From: Casuarina equisetifolia
Taxonomy: Eukaryota; Streptophyta; Magnoliopsida; Fagales; Casuarinaceae
Direction of reading: 5' to 3'
Length of the DNA stretch: 64,000 nucleotides
Assembly (NCBI GenBank): GCA_028551475.1
Contig: CM052354.1
Location: 29,969,258 to 30,033,257 of the forward strand
The notes beneath the pieces are model-generated. The model did no database searches. It had not been told where the DNA came from and was given only the letters and a program-made list of their open reading frames with translations. Position numbers and translations under genes: made by a program. Below, piece after piece: positions 1-11,283 of this stretch (position 1 is the first letter of the stretch; the number at the start of each line of letters is the position of its first letter).

Positions 1-1178
1 ATCGGAGCTCCCAAACATTGGGTATATTGACTCAAACGAAGGATCCATAGCTTTCTCAAGGTTGCCAAACTCCATAGATAAACACACTTATACACACCAA
101 TTCAACATACAACACACACGACATACACAATCCGCATCAGAGTGGACACGGCACACCCACATCATAATGGAAATGGCACATCTGCATCTTCAAGGGGACA
201 CAGCACCGAGTTTCTCTCTAACCAAAGGGCTTCAAGGTTTTCACATAAACAATCTCGGGATTCCATGAGCCTTCATCCCCAATTTACAGTCAGTCACAAT
301 TACAAGCTTTACCCCTTTAAGTACAAGCTAACAAGGGTCTAATAAGTAAAAGTACCAACAAGAGCCCACGTAGGAGCCAAGGATCTAATAGTTCATTATA
401 AAATTTTACTATCAAAAGACCAGGACTTTTAGGCATGCGACAATGTATTAGTGTTCCAATTAAAATACAGTTCCGAAGTTGTTACTTTATTGATTAGTTA
501 TTCCACTTAATGACAAAATCAAATAGATTGTTTTGTGTGTATTCAATTAAAATTTTAACAGGTTAATAAAAGAAAAAGAAAAAAATGGATAAATTCTCTT
601 ACTATTGGTTATAATTTTTTGTCTAATAATAATACCAGAGAGTTTTAACAATTAATTTCAGAACAAATTACGGATTCAAACTCCTAAATCCACAAATTTG
701 CTAGAGTAATTGTTAGTGTATGATACTTGGAAAGTTCTTGGTAGGTGATAAGCAAGTTTGACGATGGTACTTGTTAGTAAGAGATATTGTATATATTTTG
801 ACTGTTAATTATGACTTTTGGTTTAATAATAACTGCATCATTTGATTGTTGTTGAGAATTATGACATATATTTTTATTTTTGATTATAACCTTTGAATTA
901 GTGGTAGCATTTGTATCGTATTAATAGAACATACTTTTTAATTTATTTGTATTTAATTTCAGCAAAAGATGGTTATAAATAACATAAGTAAACCGAATTT
1001 GAATGCCAATAACAGAGAAAAATCTTGGTAAAAAATATTCACGAACAAATTTGGAGCATTACGTCAAATATTAGGCCAAAAGAAAAAGAAAGCAACCCAC
1101 GAGTCCCAACCTTTGAAGTTTTTATATCGTTATAAACCCTTTTTTTTTTTGTCAAAACACTAAACCTTACCTCTCATC
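1..1178. other. AT-rich stretch, nothing recognised
   Basis: No open frame here resembles a known protein and no tRNA, rRNA or clear terminal repeat is visible. The last ~40 bases carry a T-run directly ahead of the gag-like start at 1179. This could be the decayed leader or LTR of that element, but I see no TGGTATC-type primer site. Confidence 0.5.
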
Positions 1179-1795
1179 ATGTCGCAAGCTCAACCTGGGA
1201 ATACTATTAATCCTGATGCTCCTATTGTGGAAGACGCGGCCGAGTCTCCTCGGAGTTCCGTTCCCGTCTTGCCTAGTCTCACGACTCCCATTCAGTTCGG
1301 GTCGGCAAAGCCCATTAACCCGCAACCTCAACCTTAACCCAACCCGCTTCTAGCCGTCCTGAACCCAGCAATGTTCTCTACACCGCCGCGTCCGACGGCC
1401 CTGAACTTCGGCTTGTCGCCCAGCCCCTCTCTGGTGCCTCCGATTATGCCGTTTGGTCTCGTGATTTCCGGCGAGCACTCATCACAAAAGATAAAGAAGC
1501 TTTTCTTGATGGAACTGTTCCTATTCCGTCCAATGAACGGCTTGCCCGGCAATGGCGGAAATGCTCCCAGCTTGTCCGCACCTGGATCTCCAACTGTATC
1601 AAGCCTGACGTTGCCGCTGCTCTTCCTCCCACCGAAGATGCCCGCGCGATGTGGTTGAATATTTTGGAGATGTTCGGTCGCCTGGATCGCGCCCGACTGT
1701 TCATTCTTCACCAGGCCATCACCGAATTAAAGCAAGGCAATCTTTCTGTTGCCATTTGCTTTAATCGGCTCTCTGCGCTCTGGAATGAGCTTGAT
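1179..1795 (+). pseudogene. Ty1/Copia gag fragment, frameshifted
   Basis: This is the N-terminal half of a plant Copia retrotransposon Gag (UBN2/gag-polypeptide type), the capsid protein that packages element RNA. A reading frame opens with ATG at 1179 and stops at 1335-1337. The family-like sequence resumes in another frame and runs to about 1795. Recognisable parts are SDYAVWSRDF, ALITKDKEAFLDG, LARQWRKCSQLV, LPPTEDARAMW and ELKQGNLSVAICFNRLSALW. The same region of the Copia element at 54.1-54.5 kb is clearly homologous (LKQGNLAIAVCFNRLSAL), so both belong to one family. After the motif NELD the similarity ends abruptly. There is no zinc knuckle, protease, integrase or reverse transcriptase downstream, so this is a 3'-truncated remnant. 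No flanking LTR was seen. GC content is higher than in the surrounding DNA, as expected for element coding sequence. Confidence 0.8.
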
Positions 1796-3659
1796 AAAGA
1801 ATATCTTTTTATTCTTAGACTTGGCTACAAGCTCTCTAGAATGTTGGGAATTGTACAAGGAGGCTTAGTAGGTAGGGCTAGAGCTTTAACATGCAAAAGA
1901 TAAATTGTTACAAATTCATTCTTGCTATACAATAAAAATGCAAAAGTCAAATTATGCGTTTATTATTGCAAATCCATTACTACTACTACTTGGTAAAGAC
2001 GTCAGTGGATTTCAGTGAAGAGCCCTTGTTTTCTTTTGTTTCTATGATTTATATTCTCTACAATATTTCATCAAAGTGAGAAAACAACAAATAAATAAAG
2101 ATGTAAACAATACATACTCTTTATTGTTTATCCTATCAATTCCAACTAAACTCACATGGCCATGCCAACAAACTACTTAAAAGCGTAATAATTTTTTGTA
2201 TGTCCATCCTTTCATGCATGCTTCATTATACATATAACTTGGCCCCTAATGACTTAGACCACAAATTTGGTCAGCAAGACACGATTGGCAAACTCTAGGT
2301 TTGGGTGAAAATTGCATTATTTGAGAATTGGGTAGCACGAGCTTCTGATCTTCGCAGGCCAGGTAGGTCGTGGGTTGCTCGCAGGACTGGTCTTCGAACG
2401 CAGTCAGGTCTTGTTCAGGTGAGCAGGTCACTGCTTGGGTTGTGCAAACTACTGGGTTGTGCATAGAGGAAATAGATCTGGGTTAGGCTGATTCTGGACT
2501 GGGCCTCAAGCTCACGGGTCTGGGTCGTGTGCTAATGAGCGGGTCTGGTGCGTGCGCATGGGTCTAGGCTATATGCGAATTAAGTGCACAGTAACTGGGT
2601 CATGCACAATGGGCTCACCTCTCTATGTATACCCAGTCAATTTTTTTAAGGCTTTATTCGATTATTTATTTACAAGAAAATTTATATATTAATTTTCTTA
2701 CAGAACAAATAATAACAAGAATATTTATTCACACTTTTTTTTATATAAAACTTTCATAAGTGTAGACAATAATATTATTATTTGATATCACAATTTATAC
2801 AGCATCTATTTCTTATATTTATTTTGCCCACAAATCATGGAAAACATTTATACATTAATTCCAAAATATTTTGTTACATTAGAGTTCATTTTCAACTAAT
2901 ATGTTCTTTTTCCTTTTTTCATCATCAAAATAGTAATGACAATATTTCTAACATTTGCAACATTTTGGTATCAAAGGTTGGTGGAGATGAACAATTGGAT
3001 AGATTTGCAATAGTTATGGAATCAACTTCATAAGGAAGGAGCAAGAGTGAGACCAACAAAAAAGTCAATGCTCTCAAAGACATGTTTCATCAACTAATGT
3101 CTATAATAAATACAAAGATTGATAAAGATACAAGTTAAGATAAGAACCTACCTCAAGAAAGGCAAAAGTTCTATAGGTAGGACAATAGAAAAGGATAACC
3201 ATCCAAATAGAGGTGGAAACTTATAGAGTCAAATTAAGCCTAGGGTTCTCAAGCTTGCAAATAGATCTCAATATCAATAAATATTTCATTCCTTATGTTC
3301 AAGCATAGAGACATCATGTTTTGGTAAGTAGTAAATGTAAAAACAACATTTATTAGGATGCCTTTGTTATTGCTAGTAATATATTCATCTATCTTAATCA
3401 AGTACCTTTTTTTTTATCTCTTTTTAGTAGCAACATGAAAATAATGGCATAAAATTGTTTGAACCTCAAGGGACAAGGCATCTAAAGAAACATATATTGT
3501 TGGGACCTTCGGCACCTACCACTCTTCCAAAAGCTTAAGCTAATGGCAAGGGTGCATTCTATATTCCTTGACAATCACTAAGCATTAGTGTCTATGGGCT
3601 TACTGGCCACCCATTGGCTTCTCATCGTGTAGTATGCACAAACATTTGTAACTTTATAG
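1796..3659. other. Gene-free stretch with one GC-richer patch and a PBS-like site
   Basis: No protein family recognised. Bases 2320-2600 are distinctly less AT-rich and contain many GGGTC/GGTC words, unlike either side, so they were probably acquired separately. At 2966-2977 there is a TGGTATCAAAGG word that matches the start of a Met-tRNA primer-binding site. It has no convincing LTR upstream, so I treat it as a weak hint of a retroelement scar. Confidence 0.4.
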
Positions 3660-3769
3660 TAAGTTCAAGTGTAAGTGCTAGTAGCCTAATTGCATGCTTG
3701 AAAACCTCCATGTTACACAAAGGCAAGGATTCATTAAGGATTCACAAAAAATAAAGCAAGTATTTATTC

Positions 3770-4185
3770 AATTTAGTCCATAGTTTCTCATAAGATAAAT
3801 CCTCTCAATGGCTTAATGTATTTTCATAACAATAAATATTAATTGGTTGTGTACCAAGATGAGGTAATTAGTTATCAACATTGCCATATCCATGACATAT
3901 GAAAAATATCTCAACTTGTTGTATACATTTGAAACCCTATAATATGAGACAAAATTTATCAAAAGTCACTTCCAAGGACCATGCAATAATAGCCCTCTTC
4001 GTTGAAAATGCTGAGCTTTTATAGCAACCTTAAAAACTAAACCATATGCAATTGTTTTTGCAATAAAACCACATATTGGATGGCTACTATCATTGGGATT
4101 AGTAGAATAGTTTATATAAAGTTATATGTTGCCCATAAGCCCATGCTTTAGCTCATGACAGATGGACTACATCCTTGCTTTACTT
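3770..4185 (-). pseudogene. PCry-like (At4g24610-type) retrocopy fragment 1
   Basis: Read on the minus strand, this block gives in order: a YINYSTNPNDSSHP-type stretch, FKVAIKAQHFQRRGLLL, HGPWK, INFVSYYRVSNVYNKLR and YFSYVMDMAMLI. These are successive parts of the uncharacterised plant family I recall as At4g24610/At5g65440. In the plus-strand copies of this gene (for example 29.34-30.72 kb) the same parts lie on three separate exons with introns between them. Here they are fused without introns. Several in-frame stops and a short deletion near the C-terminal end show it is dead. The block ends before the KNT-type motif seen in the sister units. Confidence 0.75.
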
Positions 4186-5182
4186 TGAGAAGAAACCTTA
4201 TCTTAGAGATTCGCAGATTACTTTTGCTATGGTATTCTTTTCTTTTTTTATTCCTTCTATTTCTTCGGAGGAACAATATTCAAATGTGTGTTTCACTTGA
4301 AGATGTAGCAAGTGAAGGAATTCGTACAACTATAGTTAATGAAGAATCTAGAAGACGTGTTAATCATCATCCAACTAAGCCATCAACTCAACCCCTAATG
4401 AGAAAATCTAGCAAAGAGCATTAGCCTTCATGGAAATATCCACTACACGAGTATTTCAATTTAGTCCTTACTTTCTCCTAAGATAAATCCTCTCAATGAC
4501 ACAAATGTATTTTTGTTACATGCTTTCATAACAGTAAAGATTAATTGGTTGTACACCAAGATGAGATTAGCTATTAACATTGCCATATCCATGACATATG
4601 AAAAATATCTCAACTTGCTGTATACATTAAAAACCCTATAATATGAGCTAAACTTTATCAAAAGTCACTTCTAAGGACCATGCAATGATAGCCCTCTTCG
4701 TTGAAAATGCTGAGCTTTTATAACAACCTTAAAAACTAAACCATATGTAATTGTTTTTACTACACAACCACATATTAAGTGGCTACTATCATTGGAACTA
4801 GTAGAATAGTTTATATAAAGCTATATGTTGCCCATGAGCCCATGCTTTAGCTCATGATAGATGGAATACAACCTTGTTTTGCTTTGAGAATAAAACCTTA
4901 TCTCAGAGATTTGTAAATTGCTCTTGCCTTTGATATTTTTTTCTTTTTTTATTCCTTGTGTTTCTTCGCAGGAACAAAATCGAAATGTGCGTTTCACTTA
5001 TAGATGTAGCAAGTGAAGAAATTGCTATAACTGTAGTTAATGAAGAATCTAGAGGTTTTGTTGATCATCATCCAACTAAGCCATTAACTCAACCCCCAAT
5101 GAAAACATCTAGCAAAAAGTATCAACCTTCATTGAAGTATCCACCACATGAGTATTTTAATTTAGTTCTTACTTTCTCCTAA
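4155..5182 (+). other. Plus-strand ORF block repeated in the 690-bp units
   Basis: Between the minus-strand gene fragments, the plus strand stays open in a similar frame at 4155-4424 and 4958-5182 (and again at 7596-7853). The shared words are CVSLEDVASEG, VNEESR and HHPTKPSTQPLM. I do not recognise a protein family. Because the 690-bp units are recent duplicates, shared openness may simply reflect shared ancestry. I list it as a conserved block, not as a gene. Confidence 0.3.
4461..4875 (-). pseudogene. PCry-like retrocopy fragment 2
   Basis: Second minus-strand unit of the intronless array. It carries the same order of motifs as fragment 1 and continues further, through FSYVMDMAMLIANLILVYNQ to a KNTFVSLRGFILGESKD-like end. 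That end corresponds to a fourth exon of the plus-strand copies (KNTLSHQE joined to NRILGETKD). An open minus-strand frame covers 4461-4661; the part towards 4875 is interrupted by stops. No function is expected. Confidence 0.75.
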
Positions 5183-5575
5183 GATAAATCCTCTCAATGA
5201 CTCAAATGTATTTTTGTTACATGCTTTCATAATAATAAATATTAATTGGTTGTACACCAAGATAAGGCAATCAGTTGTTAACTTTGCCATATCCATGACA
5301 TATGAAAAATATCTCAACTTGATGTATACATTAAAAACCTTATAATATGAGACAAAATTTATCAAAAGCCACTTCCAAGGACCATGCAATATAGCCCTTT
5401 TCATTGAAAATGCTGAGCTTTTATAGCAACCTTAAAAACTAGATCATATGAAATTGTTTTTGCAACAAAAGCATAGATTGGATGGCTTCTATCATCAGAA
5501 CTAGTAGAATAGTTTATATAAAGCTATATGTTGCCCATAAGCCCATGCTCTAGCTTATGATAGATGGACTACAAC
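5162..5575 (-). pseudogene. PCry-like retrocopy fragment 3
   Basis: Third unit on the minus strand. The frame 5162-5404 is open and includes GPWKWLLINFVSYYKVFNVY, KLRYFSYVMDMAKL and KNTFESLRGFILGESKN, after which a stop follows. The upstream part (towards 5575) contains the SHELEHGLMG-like and YINYS-like segments with in-frame stops. It has the same intronless exon fusion as its neighbours. Confidence 0.75.
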
Positions 5576-5913
5576 CTTGCTTTGCTTTGAGAAGAAAACC
5601 TTATCTTAGAGATTTGCATATCGCTTTTGCCTTTGATATTTTTTTCTTTTTTTGTTCCTTTTGTTTATTCGGAGGAACAAAATTAAAATATGCATTTTTT
5701 TTGTTAGGAGGAAGGGAAAATTGGAACTCCTAGATAAGTGAGTGGGGGATCGGGACGTTTGAAAGTTAAGGTGGGAATTAGAAAGTTTTCTAGAGAGAAA
5801 AGTAGCCATTAAAGGAAAAGGGACCATTGAAAAGTGTTGTACAAGAATTTACTCTTTGTATTGATTAAGATCTCAGGGAACATAAGGGATTTTGAAATTC
5901 AAATTCATTAGGG

Positions 5914-5943
5914 GGGAGAAAAAGAGAAAGAGAGAGAGAGAGG
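5914..5943. repeat. GA microsatellite
   Basis: A short (GA)n/(GAAA)n tract in macro-repeat 1. It is the counterpart of the longer tract at 8583-8655 in macro-repeat 2. Confidence 0.85.
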
Positions 5944-7134
5944 TATGCGAAGACTTGAATCACCTGCTGTGAATGTGGCACTCACACTCTCCTTTAGGCA
6001 ATAGAATGATGACACATTAGCCTAATGAACAAGAAACCAGACTTGCTCAAAATTGTAAGCCTACAATTTGTTTGCGGCATGGGAGAGGTTCTAAATTCAT
6101 CACTTAATTCCTTATTAGCTATTGTAATTTTTTGTTACGCCCACTAGAATCAACTCATGGTTTTAAATGCCAACTTTTTTAGTTACAGAGAAAGGGTGAG
6201 AAAGGATTTCCTATCATTTTTTTAGTTCTTTAATTTTCTTGAGAGAAATTTTAAGTAACTAGGATTAATTTCTTGACATCATGTGCAAAAAAATGGAAAG
6301 GGGAAAATAAATTACAGAGGATTAAGTTTTATAGTTACATGTTCTAATCTACTGATGCCATACATTGACATCTTAACTTAGCTAGAAACAAACACTACTT
6401 ACAACCTCTTAGTCACAAATTTAATACCAAATGGTTATATGAGTGTGTTTATTATGAAAAAAACAAATAGTCCATAGTAGAACAAAGTAATGATAACTTA
6501 ATTTGGAGGATGAGCCTTTTGTTGCTAATTTGGCTGGAGAACTAGTCGTTGGATTAGAGAATAAAAACCGACAAATATAAAAGATGTTTAAAACTACTCC
6601 ACGAAATGTAGTTATAGAGAGGAAAATATAAATTATGCATAATATATCACTCACAAGTTACAAACTGAGCAACAAATGTAGAAATGTGTATTTAAATATT
6701 ATTTAGAAAAAGGACTCAATTATCATATAAAATTTCATATTATTTTGTAACTACAACTATAAGTTATATTTTGGATTTGGCAACACCAAGTTTAATACAT
6801 ATCAAATTAAGGCATTGTAAATAGGGATGAAGAATCACCATATAAAGATTTAAAACATCACAAAGCATCCGTAGTACATTTGTCATTGTATTTTTTTTTA
6901 TGAAATGAGACTTATGCAAATTAAAAAGTTGCATTGTATCAAACCACGCATCATACATAATTTTCACAAAATCATATCCATATTGTATGTAAAACCATAC
7001 TTCATGAAAGCAAACTTTAGGTTTAAGTGTAAGTGCTAGTAGCCTAATTGCACGCTTGAAAACCTTTATGCTACACAAAGGCAAGGATTCATTAATGATT
7101 CACAAAAAATAAAGCAAGTATTTATTCAATTTAG

Positions 7135-7560
7135 TTCATAGTTTCTCATAAGATAAATCCTCTCAATGACTTAATGTATTTTCATTATAGGCTTTCATAA
7201 TAATAAATATTAATTAGTTGTGTACCAAGATGAGGTAATCAGCTATCAACATTGCCATATCCATGACATATGAAAAATATCTCAACTTGTTGTATACATT
7301 TGAAACCCTATAATATGAGACAAACTTTATCAAAAGCCACTTCCAAGGACCATGCAATGATAGCCCTCTTCGTTGAAAATGCTGAGTTTTTATAGCAACC
7401 TTAAAAACTAAACCATATGTAATTGTTTTTGCAACAAAACCACATATTGGATGGCTACAATCATCGGAACTAGTAGAATAGTTTATATAAAGGTATATGT
7501 TGCCCATAAGCCCATGCTCTAGCTCATGACAAATGGACTACATCCTTGCTTTGCTTTGAG
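7135..7560 (-). pseudogene. PCry-like retrocopy fragment 4 (longest open one)
   Basis: This is the best-preserved minus-strand unit: 7214-7507 is a single open frame of 97 codons. It reads LYINYSTSSDDCSHPICGF, then VFKVAIKTQHFQRRG, GPWKWLLIKFVSYYRV, and KLRYFSYVMDMAMLIADYL. In the intron-bearing copy C these segments are on exons near 29.34-29.46, 30.30-30.47 and 30.60-30.72 kb, separated by about 840 and 135 bases of intron. Here the junctions are seamless, which is the main evidence for an RNA intermediate. No start-codon context or promoter is evident; a fragment, not a gene. Confidence 0.8.
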
Positions 7561-7595
7561 AAGAAAACATTATCTTAGAGATTCGCAGATCACTT

Positions 7596-7853
7596 TTGCT
7601 ATGGTATTCTTTTCTTTTTTTACTCCTTCTATTTCTTCAGAGGAACAATATTCAAATGTGCGTTTCACTTGAAGCTGTAGCAAGTGAAGGAATTCATATA
7701 ACTATAGTTAATGAAGAATCTAGAGAACATGTTGATCATCATCCAACTAAGCCATCAACTCAACCCCTAATGAGAAAATCTAGTAGAAAGCATCAACCTT
7801 CACTGAAATATCCATTACATGAGTATCTCAATTTAGTCCTTACTTTCTCCTAA
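7596..7853 (+). other. Third copy of the plus-strand ORF block
   Basis: An 85-codon plus-strand open stretch matching those at 4155-4424 and 4958-5182 (CVSLEAVASEG, NEESREHVDHHPTKPS). No family recognised; see the entry at 4155. Confidence 0.3.
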
Positions 7854-8265
7854 GATAAATCCTCTCAATGACTCAAATGTATTTTTGTTACATGCTTTCA
7901 TAACAATAAAGATTAATTGGTTGTACACCAAGATGAGGCAATCAACTATTAACATTGCCATATCCATGACTTATGAAAAATATCTCAACTTGTTGTATAC
8001 ATTAAAAACCCAATAATATGAGACAAACTTTATCAAAAGCCACTTTTAAAGACCATGAAATATAACCCTCTTCATTGAAAATGTTGAGCTTTTATAGCAA
8101 CCTTAAAAACTAGATCATATGAAATTGTTTTTGCAACAAAAGCACAAATTGGATGGTTACTATTATTGAAACTAGTATAATAGTTTATATAATGCTATAT
8201 CTTGCCCATAAGCCCATGCTCTAGCATATGATAGATGGACTACAGCCTTGCTTTACTTTAAGAAG
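7840..8265 (-). pseudogene. PCry-like retrocopy fragment 5
   Basis: Fifth minus-strand unit. The same motifs are visible but more decayed: several stops, and a missing base in the block that reads GPWKW in its sisters. It is followed at higher coordinates by the GGGGAAGGGAAAATGGGAAC patch, the boundary of the shared right-hand part of the macro-repeat. Confidence 0.7.
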
Positions 8266-8582
8266 GAAACCTTATCTCAGAGATTTGCATATCGCTTTTG
8301 TCTCTGATATTTTTTTCATTTTTTATTCCTTTCCTTTCTTTAGAGGAACAAAATCAAAATGTGCATTTTTTGTTGGGGGGAAGGGAAAATGGGAACTCCT
8401 AGATAAGTGAGTGAAGGATCGGGACATTTGAAAGTTAGGGTGGAAATTAGAAAGTTTTCTAGCGAGAGAAGTAGCCGGTTGATGGAAAACAAACCATTGA
8501 AGAGCATTGTACAAGAATTTACTCTTTGTATTGATTATGATCTCGAGGACCATAAGGGATTTTGAAATTCAAATTCATTAGG

Positions 8583-8655
8583 GAGAGAAATAGAAAGAGA
8601 GAGAAAGAGAAAGAGAAAGAGAAAGAGAAAGAGAAAGAGAAAGAGAGAGAGAGAT
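8583..8655. repeat. (AGAAAG)n microsatellite
   Basis: A pure purine tract of about 70 bases made of GAGAAA/AGAG units, expanded relative to its counterpart at 5914-5943. Confidence 0.9.
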
Positions 8656-9834
8656 ATGTGAAGACTTGAATCACATGTTGTGAATGTAGCATTCACGCTC
8701 TCCTCTAGGCAATAAAATGATGACACATTAGCCTAATGAGCGAAAAACTAGACTTGTTCAAAATTTTAAGCCTACGATTTGTCTGGGTCATGGGAAAGGT
8801 TCCAAATTCATCACTTAATTCCTCATCAGCTATTGTAATTTTTTGGTATGCCTACTGGAATCAACATATGGTTTCAAATGCCAACTTTTTTAGCTACAGA
8901 GAAAGGGTGAGAAACTTGTTTAGCTGTAAAGAAAGGGTGAGAAAGGATTTCCCATCATTTTTTTAGTTCTTTAATTTTCTTGAGAGAAATTTTAAGTAAT
9001 TGGGATTAATTTCTTAATATCATGTGCAAAAATATGGAAGGGGAAAAATAAATTACAGGGGATTAAGTTCTATAGTTACATGTTCTAGTCTGTTGATGCC
9101 ATACATTGACATCCTAACTTAGCTAGAAACAAACACTGCTTACAACCTCTTAGTCACAAATTTGATACCAAATGGTTATATGAGTGTGTTTATTATGAAA
9201 AGAACAAATAGTCCATAGTAAAATGAAGTAATGATAACTTAATTTAGAGGATGAGCCTTTTGTTGCTAATTTGACTAGAGAACTAGTCATTGGATTGGGG
9301 AATGAAAACCAGTAAATATAATAGATGTTTGAAATTGCTCCACGAAATGTAGTTGTAGAGAGGAAAATATAAACTATGCATAATATATCACTCATAAGTT
9401 ACAAACCAAGCAATAAATGTAGAAGTGTGCATTTAAATTTTATTTAGAAAAAGGACTCAATTATCATATAAAATTTCATACTATTTTGTAACTAATACAA
9501 GGTTTTACAGCTATAAGTTATATTTTGGATTCGACAACCCCAAGTCTAAAACATATCAAATTCACTGCAAATGGGGATGAAGATCACCATATAAAGACTT
9601 AAAACATCACAAAGCATCCATAGTACACATGTCATTGTATTTTTTTTTTTAATGAAATGAGACTTATGCAAATTAAGAAGTTGCATTGTATCAAACCATG
9701 TATCATGCATGATTTTCACAAAATCATATCCATATTGTATGTAAAACCATACTTCATGAAAGCAAACTTTAGATTCTCTTTTGAACAAAATAGAAGTAAT
9801 AAAAAATTATATGATAGATATCACTTTCACTTGG

Positions 9835-10190
9835 AAACATAAAGCTATATCTTGCCCATAAGGCCATGCTCTAGCCAATGATAGATGGACCATAGCCTTG
9901 CCTTTTGAGTTCTCAACTTCTATAAGTAGATCATCTCCTATAATATCTAAATAGATAATGTGGGTACCACCATATCCAAGTTGCATTCAAATTATATCAT
10001 CTTCAAGTGGACTTTTTAGCGCTTACAAACAAGAGTATGTTTCTTGCAATGCTTCATATGATGATGAGCTATTGCGTGGAGTTGTTACATGAGCTTTTAG
10101 GAGTCCACACACCTATTTTACATATTATGTCCTAATATGCACATATGCCAAGCTCTAACGTGAAAAAAAAAATCATTTGCAAGTAGACAT
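9835..10190 (-). pseudogene. PCry-like retrocopy fragment 6 (upstream part of the protein)
   Basis: Read on the minus strand from 10,190 downward: an SLAYVHIRT-like segment, SSSSYEALQETYSC, then LKSPLEDDII, QLGYGGTHII, IGDDLLIEVENSKGK and SIYHWLEHGLMGK. These precede, in protein order, the part repeated in fragments 1-5, so the minus-strand array reads 5'-to-3' from 10.2 kb leftwards. In copies A-C the parts SSSYE and LKSTLEDD are on separate exons; here they are joined. The segment between ENSKGK and the tryptophan of WSIYH (FGRALVQVATI in the plus copies) is deleted. Stops are present. Confidence 0.75.
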
Positions 10191-10293
10191 GGTAGAACCG
10201 TAGGCAATTAAGACTTAAGGGAGAGACTTATCTACTAATAATTAGGATTCTAAGGGGGTATTGTTCATCTACATCTATCCCAATGAGCACTTG

Positions 10294-10492
10294 AATTGTT
10301 GCAATTGATTTTGGATCCCGAAGAGAGGGAAGAGATCTTCATAAAGTGGGTTTTTATCATCTGATAAGGAATCAAACTTATTTAAATGTTCCTGTTATTC
10401 TAATTTCCTCGAAAAGGGTGCTTAACCTACGGGAACTGTTCATAATATTTCAAAGAAGGCGGGGGTTTTTATAGAAATTCTCTTAATTAATA
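10294..10492 (+). pseudogene. rps16: rps16 exon 2 (plastid ribosomal protein S16), decayed nuclear copy
   Basis: Translation of the right frames recovers the rps16 second-exon signature in order: [30 protein letters not shown], then frameshifted sequence corresponding to the GAQPTGT region and the ISKKAGVF region. In plastids this exon encodes most of small-subunit protein bS16. Here frameshifts and stops after the YLNVPVIL part prevent expression. Exon 1 and the body of the intron are absent. Confidence 0.85.
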
Positions 10493-11246
10493 GATGAAAT
10501 GAAATTAATGAAATACAAGGAAAAAAGGGAAGGATGATTTTTATAGAACTTTATGTAACCTTTTCTATAGAACTCTCACTCTTTTCCTTTATTCCTATTC
10601 AATTTAGGATTCACTCATATAAGGCAAATAGAGAGAAAAAGGATCAAGTGAACAAATGAATGAAATAGTTGAATCTATAAATATAGAATTTTACATTATG
10701 GAAAATTCAATAATGGTTTATCTTTCGCTGAAACTTTAATTTTAACATTTTTATTTTAAATTTATAGTTTTCTATATTATATTCTTTTCACAACATTTAC
10801 ATCATATTGACAATAGTATATCAAACAAATATAATTTGATCATGAATAAATGTATATCTTTCTCTTTACTCTATAGACTTGGTTTTTTATTTTACTTTAT
10901 TCAACCAATGTTCATTGGATTTGCTGGGATATAAAAATAAAAAGTCTTTATTGTTTTTTGTTTTACTCAAAAAGATGGATAAGATGATAATGGATAACAT
11001 ATAAACAAAATATGGGGTAGTCTATAAATTTGAATGTTATCCATATTTTTATTTTAATTATCTTAATCTATATTCTTATCTTAGACGTCATTGTATTTGG
11101 ATTTGATATGTTCATTTTATGTTATGCTGAGAATTGAGTTAAAATATTTTTTCTATTTTCATATTTTAAGATGAAAATATTATTTAAATTGTGTTATGAA
11201 ATTCAATCTCTTTTTTAATTACGATTAGATCTATACATTTTGATTT

Positions 11247-11283
11247 AGGTTGCTAACTCAACAGTAGAGTACTCAACTTTTAA
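11247..11283 (+). pseudogene. trnK-UUU: trnK-UUU 5' exon (plastid tRNA-Lys), nuclear copy
   Basis: 37 bases matching the trnK 5' exon, with the core GTTGCTAACTCAA and TAGAGTACT and ending in the anticodon-loop TTTTAA. It is followed by the conserved group II intron start (here TGTGACTAGCATTTTTTACA instead of GTGCGAC). The 3' exon is not present, so no tRNA can be made. Confidence 0.85.

Larger units (their letters stand above)
3660..7018. repeat. Macro-repeat 1 (with three ~690-bp sub-units)
   Basis: This segment and the next (7019-9790) are two direct copies of one larger unit. Both start with the word AAGTGTAAGTGCTAGTAGCC and share long colinear stretches, including a GA-rich tract and an AGGAAGGGAAAAT-type patch. 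Inside macro-repeat 1 a ~690-bp sub-unit, marked by AAGATAAATCCTCTCAATG, begins near 3794, 4481 and 5180. Macro-repeat 2 has only two of these, which explains most of the ~600-bp length difference. Each sub-unit carries a minus-strand fragment of the PCry-like gene, annotated separately. Confidence 0.85.
7019..9790. repeat. Macro-repeat 2 (with two ~690-bp sub-units)
   Basis: Direct copy of 3660-7018 lacking one inner sub-unit. Sub-units begin near 7152 and 7852. The shared right-hand part (about 8300-9780 against 5600-7010) is non-coding, with a GA microsatellite and a 3' portion I could not assign. Confidence 0.85.

Noticed and set aside
1334-1711. Minus-strand open frames opposite the gag fragment
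   Set aside because: They are shadows of the plus-strand Gag reading frame, which has clear family motifs.
11247-11283. Functional tRNA-Lys gene
   Set aside because: Only the 5' exon exists; the intron continues into unrelated DNA and no 3' exon is present.
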